64,000 nt of DNA, from positions 1-64,000 of the forward strand of contig WNNJ02002872.1 in the NCBI GenBank assembly GCA_012934845.2. Direction: 5' to 3'. The translations under genes were made by a program, and so were the position numbers. The notes beneath the pieces are model-generated. The model was not told the DNA's origin, searched no databases, and saw nothing but the letters and a program-made list of their open reading frames with translations. This document shows, in pieces, positions 33,650-44,639 of the stretch. The DNA is from Pomphorhynchus laevis. Its lineage: Eukaryota > Acanthocephala > Palaeacanthocephala > Echinorhynchida > Pomphorhynchidae. Position 1 is the stretch's first letter. Each line of letters begins with the position of its first letter.

Positions 33650-34115
33650 ACTAAAATATTACTATTTCAATTATATATCAAATATTAATATCAACTATTA
33701 AATATAAAATTTATTCTTTTCAGTTAATTTTCAATATTATTTAGTTATGCGCAACACAATAAATATTTTCACATTTTTCAGAATATGAAACTGAATTCGC
33801 AAAGGACATTAAGTGACTATGAAAATATTATATTACGTAACATTTCTGTTTTGCTTAATATGCCTTATTTGAATAAATTATAAATTCATTTGTTCTTTAA
33901 TATTTCTTTTGTAAAATATTACTTCAATATTACTATTTCAATTATATATCAAATATTAATATCAACTATTAAATATAAAATTTATTCTTTTGAGTTAATT
34001 TTCGATAATATGAAACTGAATTCGTAAAGGTGACTATAATTCGTAATTAAGTGACTATAAAAATATTATATTACGTGATATTTTTGTTTTGCTTACTATG
34101 CCTTATTTGAATTAT
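33650..34115 (+). repeat. Direct duplication, about 275-bp period
   Basis: The block containing CTATTTCAATTATATATC, AACTATTAAATATAAAAT, ATATGAAACTGAATTCG and TGCCTTATTTGAAT occurs twice (from about 33657 and from about 33931) with small indels. Non-coding. Confidence 0.7.
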
Positions 34116-34429
34116 ATTTAAAAATTTTATTAAAATATTTGAATTTTACTATTCAACAATTGTTCCAGCATTTAAAAAAATAACTAAAGAACGTAATTTT
34201 ATTTCGAATTATCGTTGTTTATACAGCAAAGTAGAAAATTTACATTATTCTTTCACTAGTTGCTAGCTGATAAATCAAACCATTAGTTTAATTTATTTCT
34301 AACCAAATGCCTTCCTGAACTGGCTTTGAATTTCATACCAAAGCTAAAAGTTGAAAATTTTAACTTGTAAATAGTCCATCGCTGAAAAATAACAGTGATC
34401 TTAATAAATCATCTCAAATTGCTAGGAGG

Positions 34430-35120
34430 TTTACAAAAAATTGAAATTATATAAACTTAGTATTTTGTAATAAAAAGGGTATAAAAATTGAATCAGATAA
34501 TAAAACTACACCTATATTATATTGGAATCCAAAATTACATAAAAATCCAATAAACCTAGGTTCATATGTAGTGCGTTTAAATGTACATTAAAACCACTTT
34601 CTGTCTATATGAATAAAATACTTAAAGTAATAAAAGCACACTTCAAAAAATATTGCAAGGTAATCGAAATTAATACTGGTATAAAACACTATTTCAGTAT
34701 TAATTCTAACAAATAATTTTTAGAACAGACAAAAGGAATAAATTTTCAAAATATAAATACATACGATTTTAGTACGCTTTATACAAATCTAGATTTAGCA
34801 GATATTAAAGATGCATTAGAAAAATTAATTAATCTTATATTTGGAAAAATATATACATATATATGTTATAATAATTATAACGCCTATCTAACAAAAATTA
34901 AACCATCAAGTAAATATAAATATATGGATAAAATTGAATTAATAGAATCCTTAAATATTTTGATAAATCAAAATTATTTAAAAGTAGGGACATCTATATT
35001 TAGACAAGTAAAAGGTGTTCCAATGGGTGGTAATAGTAGCCCAATTATAGCTGACTTGTTTTTAAGCTTTATAGAATATGAATTTGTTCATAACTGTCTA
35101 TAACTGTTTAATTGGAATAG
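34430..35120 (+). mobile_element. Penelope-like element RT, N-terminal to palm part
   Basis: Reads YWNPKLHKNPI (34530 area; KLHK is a typical Penelope RT word), then IEINTGIKHYFSIN, NINTYDFSTLYTNLDL, MDKIELIESLNILINQNYLK and KGVPMGGNSSPIIADLFLSF, ending at EYEFVHNC. Penelope-like elements are retroelements related to telomerase RT. The copy is broken in at least a few places and truncated 3' where it meets the next copy. Confidence 0.65.
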
Positions 35121-35640
35121 AAATATCGGCTTACTTCAAAATTATTCTATTATTCAAATGGATATACAACTATAACGCCTATCTAACAAAAATATAACCA
35201 TCAAGTGAATACGTGGATAAAATTGAATTAATAGAATCCTTAAATATTTTAATAAATCAAAATTATTTAAAGGTAGGGACATCTATATTTAGACAAATAA
35301 AAATTAAAGTAATCGAAATTAATACTGGTATAAAACACTATTTCAGTATTAATTCTACAAAAGAATTTTTAGAACAGACAAAAGGAATAAACTTTCAAAA
35401 TATAAATACATACGATTTATGTACGCTTTATACTAATTTAAATTTAGTAGATATTAAAGAAGCGTTAGTAAAATTAATTAATCTTATATTCGGAAAAAGA
35501 TATACATATATATGTTATAATAACTATAACGCCTGTCTAACAAAAATTAAACCATCAAGTAATAAATATTTGAATAAATCAAAATTATTAAAAGGTAGTA
35601 TAAATTATTTAAAATTTTAAGAATTGCAACAATTTGTAAC
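35121..35640 (+). mobile_element. Penelope-like element fragment, near-identical to 45.4-45.9 kb
   Basis: Contains MDKIELIESLNILINQNYLK placed before, not after, IKVIEINTGIKHYFSINST and INTYDLCTLYTNLNL, so the order of RT segments is partly duplicated. The whole 35121-35570 block matches 45430-45880 with only a handful of differences, including the same junction. Fragmentary. Confidence 0.65.
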
Positions 35641-35734
35641 GATATTGGTTTTCTTCAAAATCATTTAAATAGATTAATAGATGTATATTTTAATTAAAAT
35701 AAAAAGCAATTCTTATGAATGGACTAATAGATAA

Positions 35735-35940
35735 CAGACGTTATATCAGAATAAGTATGAGAGGTCCTCAGGAAGAACTGATATGCTATCAGGTTTCGGC
35801 CCCTAACTCCTCTACCCAACATAGCAGCGGGGCCAAATACATGCTAATGATTAAATTTGCTAATAATTAAATATCATCTGATTAAATTTGATTTTATAGT
35901 ACCTTATTCTAATACAAAGTATTAGAATAAGATATTATAC
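35735..35940 (-). repeat. PLE 3' module, inverted copy
   Basis: Minus-strand copy of the recurring module: GCTGCTATGTTGGGTAGAGG, then GGGGCCGAAACCTGATAG, a CCTGAGGACCTC (CTGATGA box altered) and CTTATTCTGATA. It faces the plus-strand copy at 36690-36880, with the Tc1/mariner-like element between them. Confidence 0.75.
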
Positions 35941-36012
35941 TAGGATAATCAAAAAGATTGATATTGCACGTAAAAAACTATCTATTATACCAGAAGAACG
36001 AAATGTCGCTGA

Positions 36013-36683
36013 ATTATTTATTTTTATATTTATTTTTGTACAAGCATTCATTTTTATATGAACAATTTTAAAAAATAGTTTAGTTTTTAAATTTTGACCC
36101 GAACCAGAAGCTTAGCTGCTACATAACTAAAAATGAAAAGTGTTTTTACTCAATAAATCGTATTTGATAAAGTTAAAGAAATTAATTTAATAAAAGAGCT
36201 CTTCATATTTAGCCTTTTCTAGCCAATTTCTCATGTTCTGATAAAACCCAATCCTAGAAATTGTTGGTTGGGACACTACTACATTATTTTTCTCTGATAC
36301 GATATCCTTAATTTCGCTCTGTATTAATGAGTTGTTTTGCGTTATTACGGTGTATATTGTCTGCTCAATATTTGAGAATGTTGAGTTTCGCTCTCTGCAG
36401 GTTGCTATGCGTTTTTTCTCAGCCGGTATGAAAGTAACTCCTGATTCATGGTCACTTAGGATTTTACGCACAGTGTGCTTATGAATATTTAACAAATCTG
36501 CGATCTTAGATATGCTGTGTTCATTTGAAAATGACACTACCAGTTCCCAAAGTTCTTTTGTTATATTTTTTCTTGTTTTTCTTACCATTTTAAGGGTCAA
36601 ATAATTTTTTTAAATTGTACATATAAAAATGAATACTTGTACATATAAAAGTGAATACTTGTACATATAAAAATGAATAACCC
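36013..36683 (-). mobile_element. Tc1/mariner-like element, truncated
   Basis: About 670 bp bounded by inverted ends: left TTATTTATTTTTAT...TTTGTACAAGCATTC, right (reverse complement) GGTTATTCATTTTTATATG and TACAAGTATTC. The right end has the subunit TGTACATATAAAAATGAATA repeated three times, the left end about two. It carries the HTH gene described next but lacks room for a DDE/D catalytic domain, so it is an internally deleted, non-autonomous copy. It sits between two inverted PLE ends. Confidence 0.65.
36187..36600 (-). CDS. N-terminal HTH part of a Tc1/mariner-like transposase
   Basis: A 137-residue open frame. Residues about 10-55 (NITKELWELVVSFSNEHS, ISKIADLLNIHKHTVRKIL) form a first helix-turn-helix; about 75-120 (SNIEQTIYTVITQNNSLIQS, EIKDIVSEKNNVVVSQPTIS) form a second, as in the bipartite DNA-binding domain of Tc1/mariner-type transposases. 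After PTISRIGFYQNM the sequence no longer resembles the family and stops; the catalytic DDE/D triad is absent. A DNA-binding-only peptide could still be made, but no evidence says it is. Confidence 0.65.
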   Translation of the reverse strand: MTLKMVRKTRKNITKELWELVVSFSNEHSISKIADLLNIHKHTVRKILSDHESGVTFIPAEKKRIATCRERNSTFSNIEQTIYTVITQNNSLIQSEIKDIVSEKNNVVVSQPTISRIGFYQNMRNWLEKAKYEELFY

Positions 36684-36689
36684 TGTAAA

Positions 36690-37125
36690 TAATATACTTT
36701 GTATTAGAATAAGATACTATATAATCAAATTTAATCAGAGGAAATACATCATTAGCATGTATTTAGCCCCGCTGCTATGTTGGGTAGAGGAGTTAGGGGC
36801 CGAAACCTGATAGCATAGCAGTTCCTCCTGATGACCTCTAATTCTTATTCTGATACAATGCCTGTTATTTATTAATCAATTCATAAAAATGACTTTTATT
36901 TTAATTTTCAATTTTTTATTTTAACTTGATTTAATCATTTTAATAATTTAATAGATACATATTTTAAACTAGGTTACTATAAAAATAACATCAAACAAAA
37001 AATAGTAAAATGTATAAACCAACACAATAATATAAAGAATAAATTTAAACTCTTATGTGGCAAATTTTTATGGATGGATAATAAATAATATACTTTGTAT
37101 TAGAATAAGATACTATATAGTTGGC
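36690..37125 (+). mobile_element. PLE 3' module and C-terminal fragment
   Basis: 36690-36880 is the recurrent 3' module in plus orientation (CTTTGTATTAGAATAAGA, GGAAATACATCATTAGCATG, CTGCTATG...CATAGCAG, CTGATGACCTCTAAT). It is followed at 36920-37075 by the last PLE codons (LIDTYFKLGYYKNN and INQHNNIKN) and again the start of a module (TACTTTGTATTAGAATAAG). Confidence 0.65.
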
Positions 37126-37555
37126 ACATCATGTTTTCTATATTTGACATGACTTCTCATATGTGGAACGAATATCAAACGTTAAGCTATGTTCTATATG
37201 ATGACTTGATTATTCTAGCAAAGAATCTGAAATCAGCTCAGAAAGCAAATCAATGCTCAAGCTATGGCGAAACTTTGCGAATTAAGTTTATAGGAAAGCT
37301 TTCTTTTGGATGTGCCTTTTTCTGATCTGAAGATAAAGAGAAGGAAGAGATACAGAAACGGAGGAGGGTAAAACCCATAAAACATTAGATTTGGTAGGAT
37401 TGAGAGATATGCGCAAAAGTAGATGTTCTGATAGAGCACGAATACAATTCGACGAGGATATAAAACGTTGACTTAGGGAATTAGCAGACGAGTGAGAATA
37501 ATAAATTTTATCATCAGTCTACTGTAGTAATCATAACAGTGCTGTAGCATAGCTC
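37126..37555. other. Unassigned insert inside a PLE 3' module
   Basis: The PLE module is interrupted at 37125 and resumes at about 37555 (GCTGTAGCATAGC... CTGATGACTTCTAATCC). The insert has a 64-codon plus-strand frame (TSHMWNEYQTLSYVLYDDL...) and a further stretch reading LDLVGLRDMRKSRCSDRARI; neither is recognised. It may be a small transposon or captured sequence. Confidence 0.35.
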
Positions 37556-38345
37556 AACCTGATACAATAACGGTTCCTCCTGATGACTTCTAATCCTAAT
37601 TCTGATACAGGGTCTGTTATTTATTAGTCATATCATAAAAATTGACTTTTATTTCAAATTTGAATTTTTTATTTTACTTGATATAAGTTATATTAAATCT
37701 TATAACAATTATTTATAATTATTTATTATCTAATTATTAAATTTTGATTTACATTAATATTTTTATATATTTATTAATTTTTTATTTTGAAGTATTATTA
37801 GAAGTATATTATTAGAAGTATTACGAATATACAACAACCAATGTCATAATCGGGTAGTATCATTTAAATCATTCAAAAATTTAATAGATACATATTTTAA
37901 ACTAGGATACTGTAAAAATAAAGTCAAACAGAAAATAGTAAAATAAAAAAATATTTAATTTTATATTTTTACTATAAAATTTTGTATGATAATTCATACA
38001 TGCATAAAATATTAAATATAATACATTTGAAAAAAAATATGTATCGCTATAATATGTTTCAATATTAATTTTCTTCAAAATTATTTAAAAATTCAATAGA
38101 TACATATTTTAAACTAGGATACTGTAAAAATAAAGTCAAACAGATAATTGTTAAATATATAAATCAACAAAATATTATTAAAAATAAATTTAAACTATAA
38201 AGTGAAAACAGAAAATAGTAAAATATATAAATGAACACAATAATATTAAAAATAAATTTAAAATAATTGGCAGAAAATTTTTATGAATGAAAAATAAATA
38301 TACTTTGTATTAGACTAGGATACGAATTTCATAAGAGGAAACACA
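37556..38345 (+). mobile_element. PLE end fragments, repeated
   Basis: Contains another module end (37556-37650) and two to three repeats of the PLE C-terminal coding end (ATAGATACATATTTTAAACT, AAATAAAGTCAAACAGA at about 37880 and 38095, then AATAATATTAAAAATAAATT), ending in another TACTTTGTATTAGACTAGG near 38300. Debris of several copies. Confidence 0.55.
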
Positions 38346-38660
38346 TATTAAAATGTATTTGGCCAAATTTTGCTAATTTTAATTGTCAATAAATAATAGT
38401 GTAAATAGTTTTTAATAGTTTTTTATTAGTTTTCTTTTCTACTGCAAGGCTGAACATCTGTTGATATTTCAGTTAAGTTTTATATATGTCATCTTTAGAT
38501 ATAAATTAATAATAGTTTGAATTGGTGCTATTTTAAGGTTTATTTATTTATCAACCAAACATATAAGTACACTTATTTCCTTCTATATAAACTTCCTTAT
38601 TAAATTACATTAAATATCATATTGCTTGCATGGAAGCTTATGCAAAAAATGTTTATTCTA
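38346..38660. other. AT-rich spacer, nothing recognised
   Basis: No assigned structure. Confidence 0.45.
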
Positions 38661-38662
38661 AA

Positions 38663-38860
38663 TTAATAATAATTTAATAATACAGTGATAACAGTTTTAA
38701 TTGATGTTAATTTAATGATCATATCAATATACATACTTTCTTTATCATCAATAGTAGTGTTATCATGGATATGGTCACCTGAATAAATTCGTTCACTTAC
38801 TGAATAAAAATTATTAGACTTAAATACACATATATCATCAATATATCGAACCATATTTTA
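38663..38860 (-). mobile_element. PLE RT palm fragment
   Basis: Minus-strand MVRYIDDICVFKSNNFYS then SERIYSGDHI, DDKESMYIDMIIKL. This is the catalytic YIDD region of the local PLE family (compare FRYIDDICVFNSNNFYS at 44.86 kb). Short isolated fragment. Confidence 0.7.
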
Positions 38861-39739
38861 TCTAGAAATTAAATAATATAAGAAACAAATTATAAATGGC
38901 TAGTTTGAAAATACAAATTATATTTATATTTGAACTCTACTAAATAGTATTCGATAATACTATTTAGATAAAGTAACTTTAACTATTATTTCAAATCAGA
39001 TCACTCAATTAAAACTAGAAAAATTTAAAAAATTTAAAAGTTTATATATTTTTGAAATCATTTATAATTTTAAATTGCTTTATAAGTTATATAAAATCTT
39101 ACATAATAATTATTTAATTATCTTATTTTTATTTATTTAAATAAACAATTATAATTTTAGTTTAATTTATGAATAATTTAAAATACGTAGATTTAAATTT
39201 ACAGAGCCAAACAAATAATTAAATTTGATTCATCAAAAACTATTAATTACGATAATTAATCAATAATTGTCGTTTGTTAGACAATTGTTTGTTAATAATA
39301 AATTATTAATAATTAATAATTATTTGTTATTAATTATTATTTAATTATTTGTTATAGCAATATAATCCAAATTTTTACAAAATTTTGATTATATCGGTTT
39401 GTACGGAGCACGATGATATATGATTGATTTTATAACATTTATTTCATTTACGTGGTAATGTTCATGTAAAGAAGCAGAAATAGAACTTAGGATTGCTAAA
39501 CATGGAATCGCTATACTATCATCGCTCCACATTGCCAGTGGACAACGTGCTTAGCTAATTAAGTCCAAACACGTAATATTTTCAAATGTTATATGTTCTA
39601 TGTTTCCCATAGATCAAAAGTACAATTCTAAGCAGTTGTCTTAAGTTGCATTTGCGTTCGATTACACATAATTTGAATTCATTGGATGATTGGGCACACA
39701 CGTAAAGCAAGTAGACAAAAAAGTTAAGGTTTGCTCACA
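38861..39739. other. AT-rich spacer, nothing recognised
   Basis: Very AT-rich; short self-complementary TAATTATT stretches at 39290-39360. No gene or element assigned. Confidence 0.45.
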
Positions 39740-40690
39740 GTTTATACTTCACGAAAAAAAGTATTTATTTTTTCGTGCAAACGCATGCAGGCGCACGCTT
39801 TCGTAACCACAACAAAAATACCTAAGTCATGTGTCGAGAATATGGGAAAGGAGGAGATATTTGAAAGTGTGAAATGAGGGAGCGCGGCGGATGTCGAGAG
39901 GAAGCTGATTTCAGGCGAGGGGGCGGCGACGAGGAAGGATCGAAGATCGTACTTGCTGAAGTAATTAGGACCGTGGAGAAACATGGAATGACAAGAACGC
40001 AGCGATAGAGAGAGGTGGGGCGAGTGTCGTTTAAGAAAGGAAATTTGATGAACGATTGGGAGCCGGCAGCAATGAGACGAAAAGTGAAGAGAAGGCGAAG
40101 TTGGATGCGAATGTGGATGGTGGGCCAGGAGAATTGGGCAAGATATTTAAATGTGGTGTCGAAACGACGGGACGTATGAGCACTTGGACGCAGAGTTGAT
40201 GATGCGTTTAAGAAAAGAATGATAGATTTTAGAGAATTGGCGCAAATGCTGAAGCAGTAATCGATTATAGGGAAGAGAAGCGATGAAAGAAGAGATATAC
40301 AAGAATAGAAGTCGATTGGGGGCAGATACGGCCGATGTCACAGAGTATTAAGTTAGACGAGCGGACCTTGTTGCGGACGAAGGGTTTAAAGGAAAGAAGC
40401 TCATCGAAATGGGAGCCTAAGAAAGTGAGATTGTGTACTATGGGGATGATCAATGAGGTAAAAGATACAGGGGGGAGGAGATATGTTAGGTTGGCGGGTG
40501 GATCCACATTATTTTGGACTTGTCGGGGTTTAGAATGAAATAAAGATGAGAGATACGTTTGTAGATAGAAGAAAAACAGTTGGATGCAGAAATGTCGATA
40601 TCGTGTAATCCAATATACGGGTGCATGAGCATAGATGAGTATGTCATCGGCGTATTGATGACGTTAAAAGCGTAAAAGAATAAGTATATA
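39740..40690 (-). mobile_element. CR1-like LINE fragment, RT C-terminal part
   Basis: Minus strand: QYADDILIYAHAPVYW (40665-40610), then NVDPPANLTYLLPPVSFTS, IPIVHNLTFLGSHFDELLSF and RNKVRSSNLI (40460-40350), then a diverged 3' region to 39740. It aligns with 54.3-54.75 kb of the larger CR1-like element. 5' truncated at the low-complexity block near 40690. GC content is higher than the surroundings, typical for this family here. Confidence 0.65.
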
Positions 40691-41478
40691 TGTAAGTATA
40701 TAAAGAGAATAAGTATATAGTATATAAGTATATAGGAAGTATACTATATAGTATATATAGTATATAAACTATACTATATATAGTATATCAGTATATAATA
40801 ATTGAAATATGCGAATTCACACACGTGAATATATATTATATATTATATATAATATTATAATATATATTATATTTTATTATTAAATAATATTATTCTGTAG
40901 ATAATATTATCACCAGAATAATAATATAGTGTCTCTAAATGACACTGGATCACGGTTCTGCGAATTATTTCGGTAACTATATGTTAGGTTGGCGGGTGGA
41001 TCCACATTATTTTGGACTTGTCGGGGTTTAGAATGAAATAAAGATGAGAGATACGTTTGTAGATAGAAGAAAAACAGTTGGATGCAGAAATGTCGATATC
41101 GTGTAATCCAATATACGGGTGCATGAGCATAGATGAGTATGTCATCGGCGTATTGATGACGTTAAAAGCGTAAAAGAATAAGTATATATGTAAGTATATA
41201 AAGAGAATAAGTATATAGTATATAAGTATATAGGAAGTATACTATATAGTATATATAGTATATAAACTATACTATATATAGTATATCAGTATATAATAAT
41301 TGAAATATGCGAATTCACACACGTGAATATATATTATATATTATATATAATATTATAATATATATTATATTTTATTATTAAATAATATTATTCTGTAGAT
41401 AATATTATCACCATAATAATACTATAGTGTCTCTAAATGACACTGGATCACGGTTCTGCGAATTATTTCGGTAACTAT
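40483..41478 (+). repeat. 498-bp tandem duplication
   Basis: Positions 40483-40980 and 40981-41478 are two almost identical copies (only a couple of differences seen, near 40915/41413). The unit includes part of the CR1-like fragment and a long (AGTATATA)-type block. Such identity implies a very recent event or an assembly duplicate. Confidence 0.9.
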
Positions 41479-43089
41479 ATTTATATCACTGTTTTGTTTA
41501 GAAGTGCGTATTTTATAAATGGACGAATACTTATTATCAAAATTCACTTGTCGTGCCGCAGAAATTAAAAATATATTTTACTGATTATAATTTCTAAAGG
41601 CAAAAGTTTAAGTTTACAAACATTTCAGTAACAAAGTCGATTTACGGCAAGTTCATAAAAGTGATTATCTTATTATTTTTCGGACTAATATTAGTTTCGT
41701 CCAGTCCAAATCGATGTACATTGTCATATGCACACTGGATGAACAATATATTTTTGAAAGAGACCGAAAACAGTTTATCTTACCGAAGTACATAGAAGGC
41801 TTACTGAATTCAGACAAATGGAGCTGGAACGTGGCTGCAGTAGGGATATGCGCAGTAGACTATTACATGATGTTATACTGCATGCTCTAATCTTGCAGAT
41901 ACCTTGTAACCAACGAAACATCTACAAATGCGCATATACATTTAAAACACAGGAAAATCACTCAAAAAATTATATTTGACAGAAACACTAAAACAATAAA
42001 TGCTTGCACTATCAATCTAAATATGTGGTGTAATGACCGACGACGGAAAAGACAAATGAATTTAGTGAGGATAAGCGAGTGTGTTGACATGTGTCGATAA
42101 GAACATTGTCACAAAACAACCATAACTCCATTTTCTAAAAGTAAAACTATTATACACAATTTATTTTCCTCCACCAACTCATCTGGAGAACCGTCACGTG
42201 TGTTACGACTTGATGAAAAATAGAGTTCGTTATGTGGCCACTGTTTAGGCAACGTACAGTTAAATAACATAAATGTAGAATGGGTAAATACTAGAAGGCA
42301 TTTATGGAAATAAAATTGATAATGAAAATGTATTAATCTCTAGCAGAAATAAAATAGAAAATTAAAAATTAAAAAATGTGTATTCAGAATCGATTTTGTT
42401 TAACAAAAACAAACACTGAATTATATAAAAGACACGTTAAATCAGGTAGGTAATATACTTACATAATTTCTAAGGCATTAAAGGTTATTAAAATGTGCAT
42501 GTATTTTATTGAAATTAATGTTATAAAACTTATAAAATTCAGTAATGAGGGCAGTCTCAGTAATGCGCTGTATAAAACTATATATGACCGTTGATATGAG
42601 CCAATCGTTTCAGATTTACTTAAAAAAGTTGAACATAAAAATATACTTTTAAATTGACAACGTATTTTCAATAGTGGTAAATAGCAAACAAAATGCTATT
42701 TGCGAAATAAAAGAGATTAATAATTCAAGTAATGTAATATGCATGAGAATCTGAAAGTTGAAGTATATTTGATTATACATGGAAAATGGCGATAATTGGA
42801 GCATAGGGTCAAAGAAACCTTGGTTTGTAAATGTGAAAATAATGAATGTGAATGTAAGAAAGATCATTAGTGTTCAAAAGACGAAAGGTAGAACAAAGTC
42901 CGATCAGTATTTTTATAGAACATAAATATGTAAGTAGTTAGATGCTAGACCAATGGAGTATAGAAATATGGTTGCATTGACGAAGACGCACTGAGATACA
43001 AACAGCAGCGTTTGAAATACAGTGGAGTGGTCAATATGTAATATGTTCAGTGGATATGCTTAGATTACCCTTATTATTAATTATTATTT
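41479..43089. other. Mostly unassigned; one open segment
   Basis: At about 41776-41980 a plus-strand frame reads TEVHRRLTEFRQMELERG, CSRDMRSRLLHDVILHALIL and IPCNQRNIYKCAYTFK before a stop. It is GC-richer than its flanks, so it may be an exon or old element ORF, but I do not recognise it. The rest shows nothing I can assign. Confidence 0.3.
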
Positions 43090-44425
43090 TTATATTTTGA
43101 TTAAGAAAAAATACATCAGTAGCATGTAAGTAGTTGTTAAGCTGCCTCGAGGAAGGGGCGTTGAAACATAGCAGTTCATCGTGATGACCTCTAATCATTA
43201 TTCTGATACATTGTATGTTATTAGTGGGGTAACTAAAAGTCAATAAAGTCAATTTTTTCAGTAATCAGGAAACATTTTGTAAATATTATGATGGGCAGCA
43301 TAGAATCTCCGATTAAATCTTATCTAGTAAGATGTGCGGTGATAGAAGGCCATGTCAACTTACAGGCAATTATTCAAACGGTCGACGACCTGATTAGAAA
43401 GATTGATATGAGAAGAGATCAATTCAATATTTTTCTTTCGGACGCAGCTAGTTACATGGTATATGCCGGAAGGACTTTGAAGGATCTCTATCCACAGCTT
43501 TTTCACATTACTTGCTCTTGCCACATGCTACACAATTGTGCTCTACGTATTAGGGCACATTTCCAAAATGTAGAAAACTTGATTGGATGCGTAAAAAATT
43601 TAACGGTCAAATCGATGGAACGCCGTTCACTGTTCGCGGACATATGATCTCCGCCGGATACAGTAGTTAGTCGATGGGGAGTTGACTTAATTCTGCTTTC
43701 TATTATGCCAAAAACCTACCAGAAATTAAAACCATTGTAAATGACTTAAAAGATGGCGGGATAATTGTGAAAAGGGCAAAGGAATCTGTACAAGCAAACT
43801 GCTTGATAGCAGATCTGATGAATATATATTCGAGTTACCATGAATTACCAATTGTGATAACAGAATTCGAAAGTCCTGCGCTTACACTAGTCGATGCACA
43901 CAACCGCATTAAAGGTTTTCAATTCGGAGATGATCCTTGTAGCATAAAACAATATCTACAGGATCGCTTATCAAGACATGAGGTCGGAGATATTTTAAAC
44001 TTCAAGAATTCCCAAGTATCGCCGGCCACGTACGCCATGCTTTGTCAAATCTCGCCAACAACGGTACCAGTCGAACGATCATTTTCAATGTTAAAAACGA
44101 TATTGAAGAAAGATCGCAACTGTCTACCTGAAAAGGTACATAACTACATGATTGTGTATTATAATAACTCTAACTAAAAAGTATCTCTTGTTTTACCGTT
44201 CTTATTTAGTGTTGTAATCACTATTTTAAACAATATTTTATATCAAATAATTGTAATATATGAATTTTAAAGAATATTTTATTAGGGCAATTTTTTAGAT
44301 CAATTATTTGACTTTGATAGGTCAATTTTTAAGTTTTTAAAGTCAATTTTTTAGTTGCCATAGTTATTAGTCAACTCATGAAAATTGACTTTTATTTATA
44401 ATTTTAATTCCACATGTTTAACTTT
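43090..44425 (+). repeat. PLE 3' module split by a hAT element
   Basis: 43090-43225 contains GAAACATAGCAGTTCATCG, GTGATGACCTCTAATCATTATTCTGATACA and the module resumes at 44364-44425 with TTATTAGTCAACTCATGAAA, ATTGACTTTTATT. The intact modules elsewhere read GTTATTTATTAGTCA continuously, showing the hAT element entered this one. Confidence 0.75.
43226..44363 (+). mobile_element. hAT-superfamily transposon, decayed
   Basis: An element of 1138 bp with an 8-bp target duplication TTATTAGT at 43218-43225 and 44364-44371 and imperfect inverted ends (GGGGTAACTAAAAG; reverse-complement right end CTATGGCAACTAAAAAA). The transposase remnant has FNIFLSDAASYMVYAGRTL and LFHITCSCHMLHNCALRIR (43423-43550) typical of hAT catalytic-domain relatives. 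It ends with SPATYAMLCQISPTTVPVER and SFSMLKTILKKDRNCL (44020-44130), the hAT C-terminal dimerisation region. The N-terminal zinc finger is absent. There is a stop after SLFADI (43647) and a frameshift near 43680, so it cannot make a whole enzyme. Confidence 0.8.
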
Positions 44426-44639
44426 ATATAAATATAAATTGTATAAAATATTATTTTATAATTTATAATTTTTATCTAAAATACATAGATTTTATAATTA
44501 GATTTTATACGTAGATTTTATGTATTTTTCAAATACAATCACGTATTATACGAATCCCAGTTAAACAAATGGCATTTTTACTTTGATGATGAAGGAAAAC
44601 TTTAGAAAAAATAGGTAAACTTCATACCAAACAATATAT

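Noticed and set aside
36690-36880. Canonical hammerhead ribozyme in the PLE 3' module
   Set aside because: The boxes occur in the order GAAAC then CTGATGA with only about 22 nt between them, leaving no room for stems III and I; reported only as a structured module.
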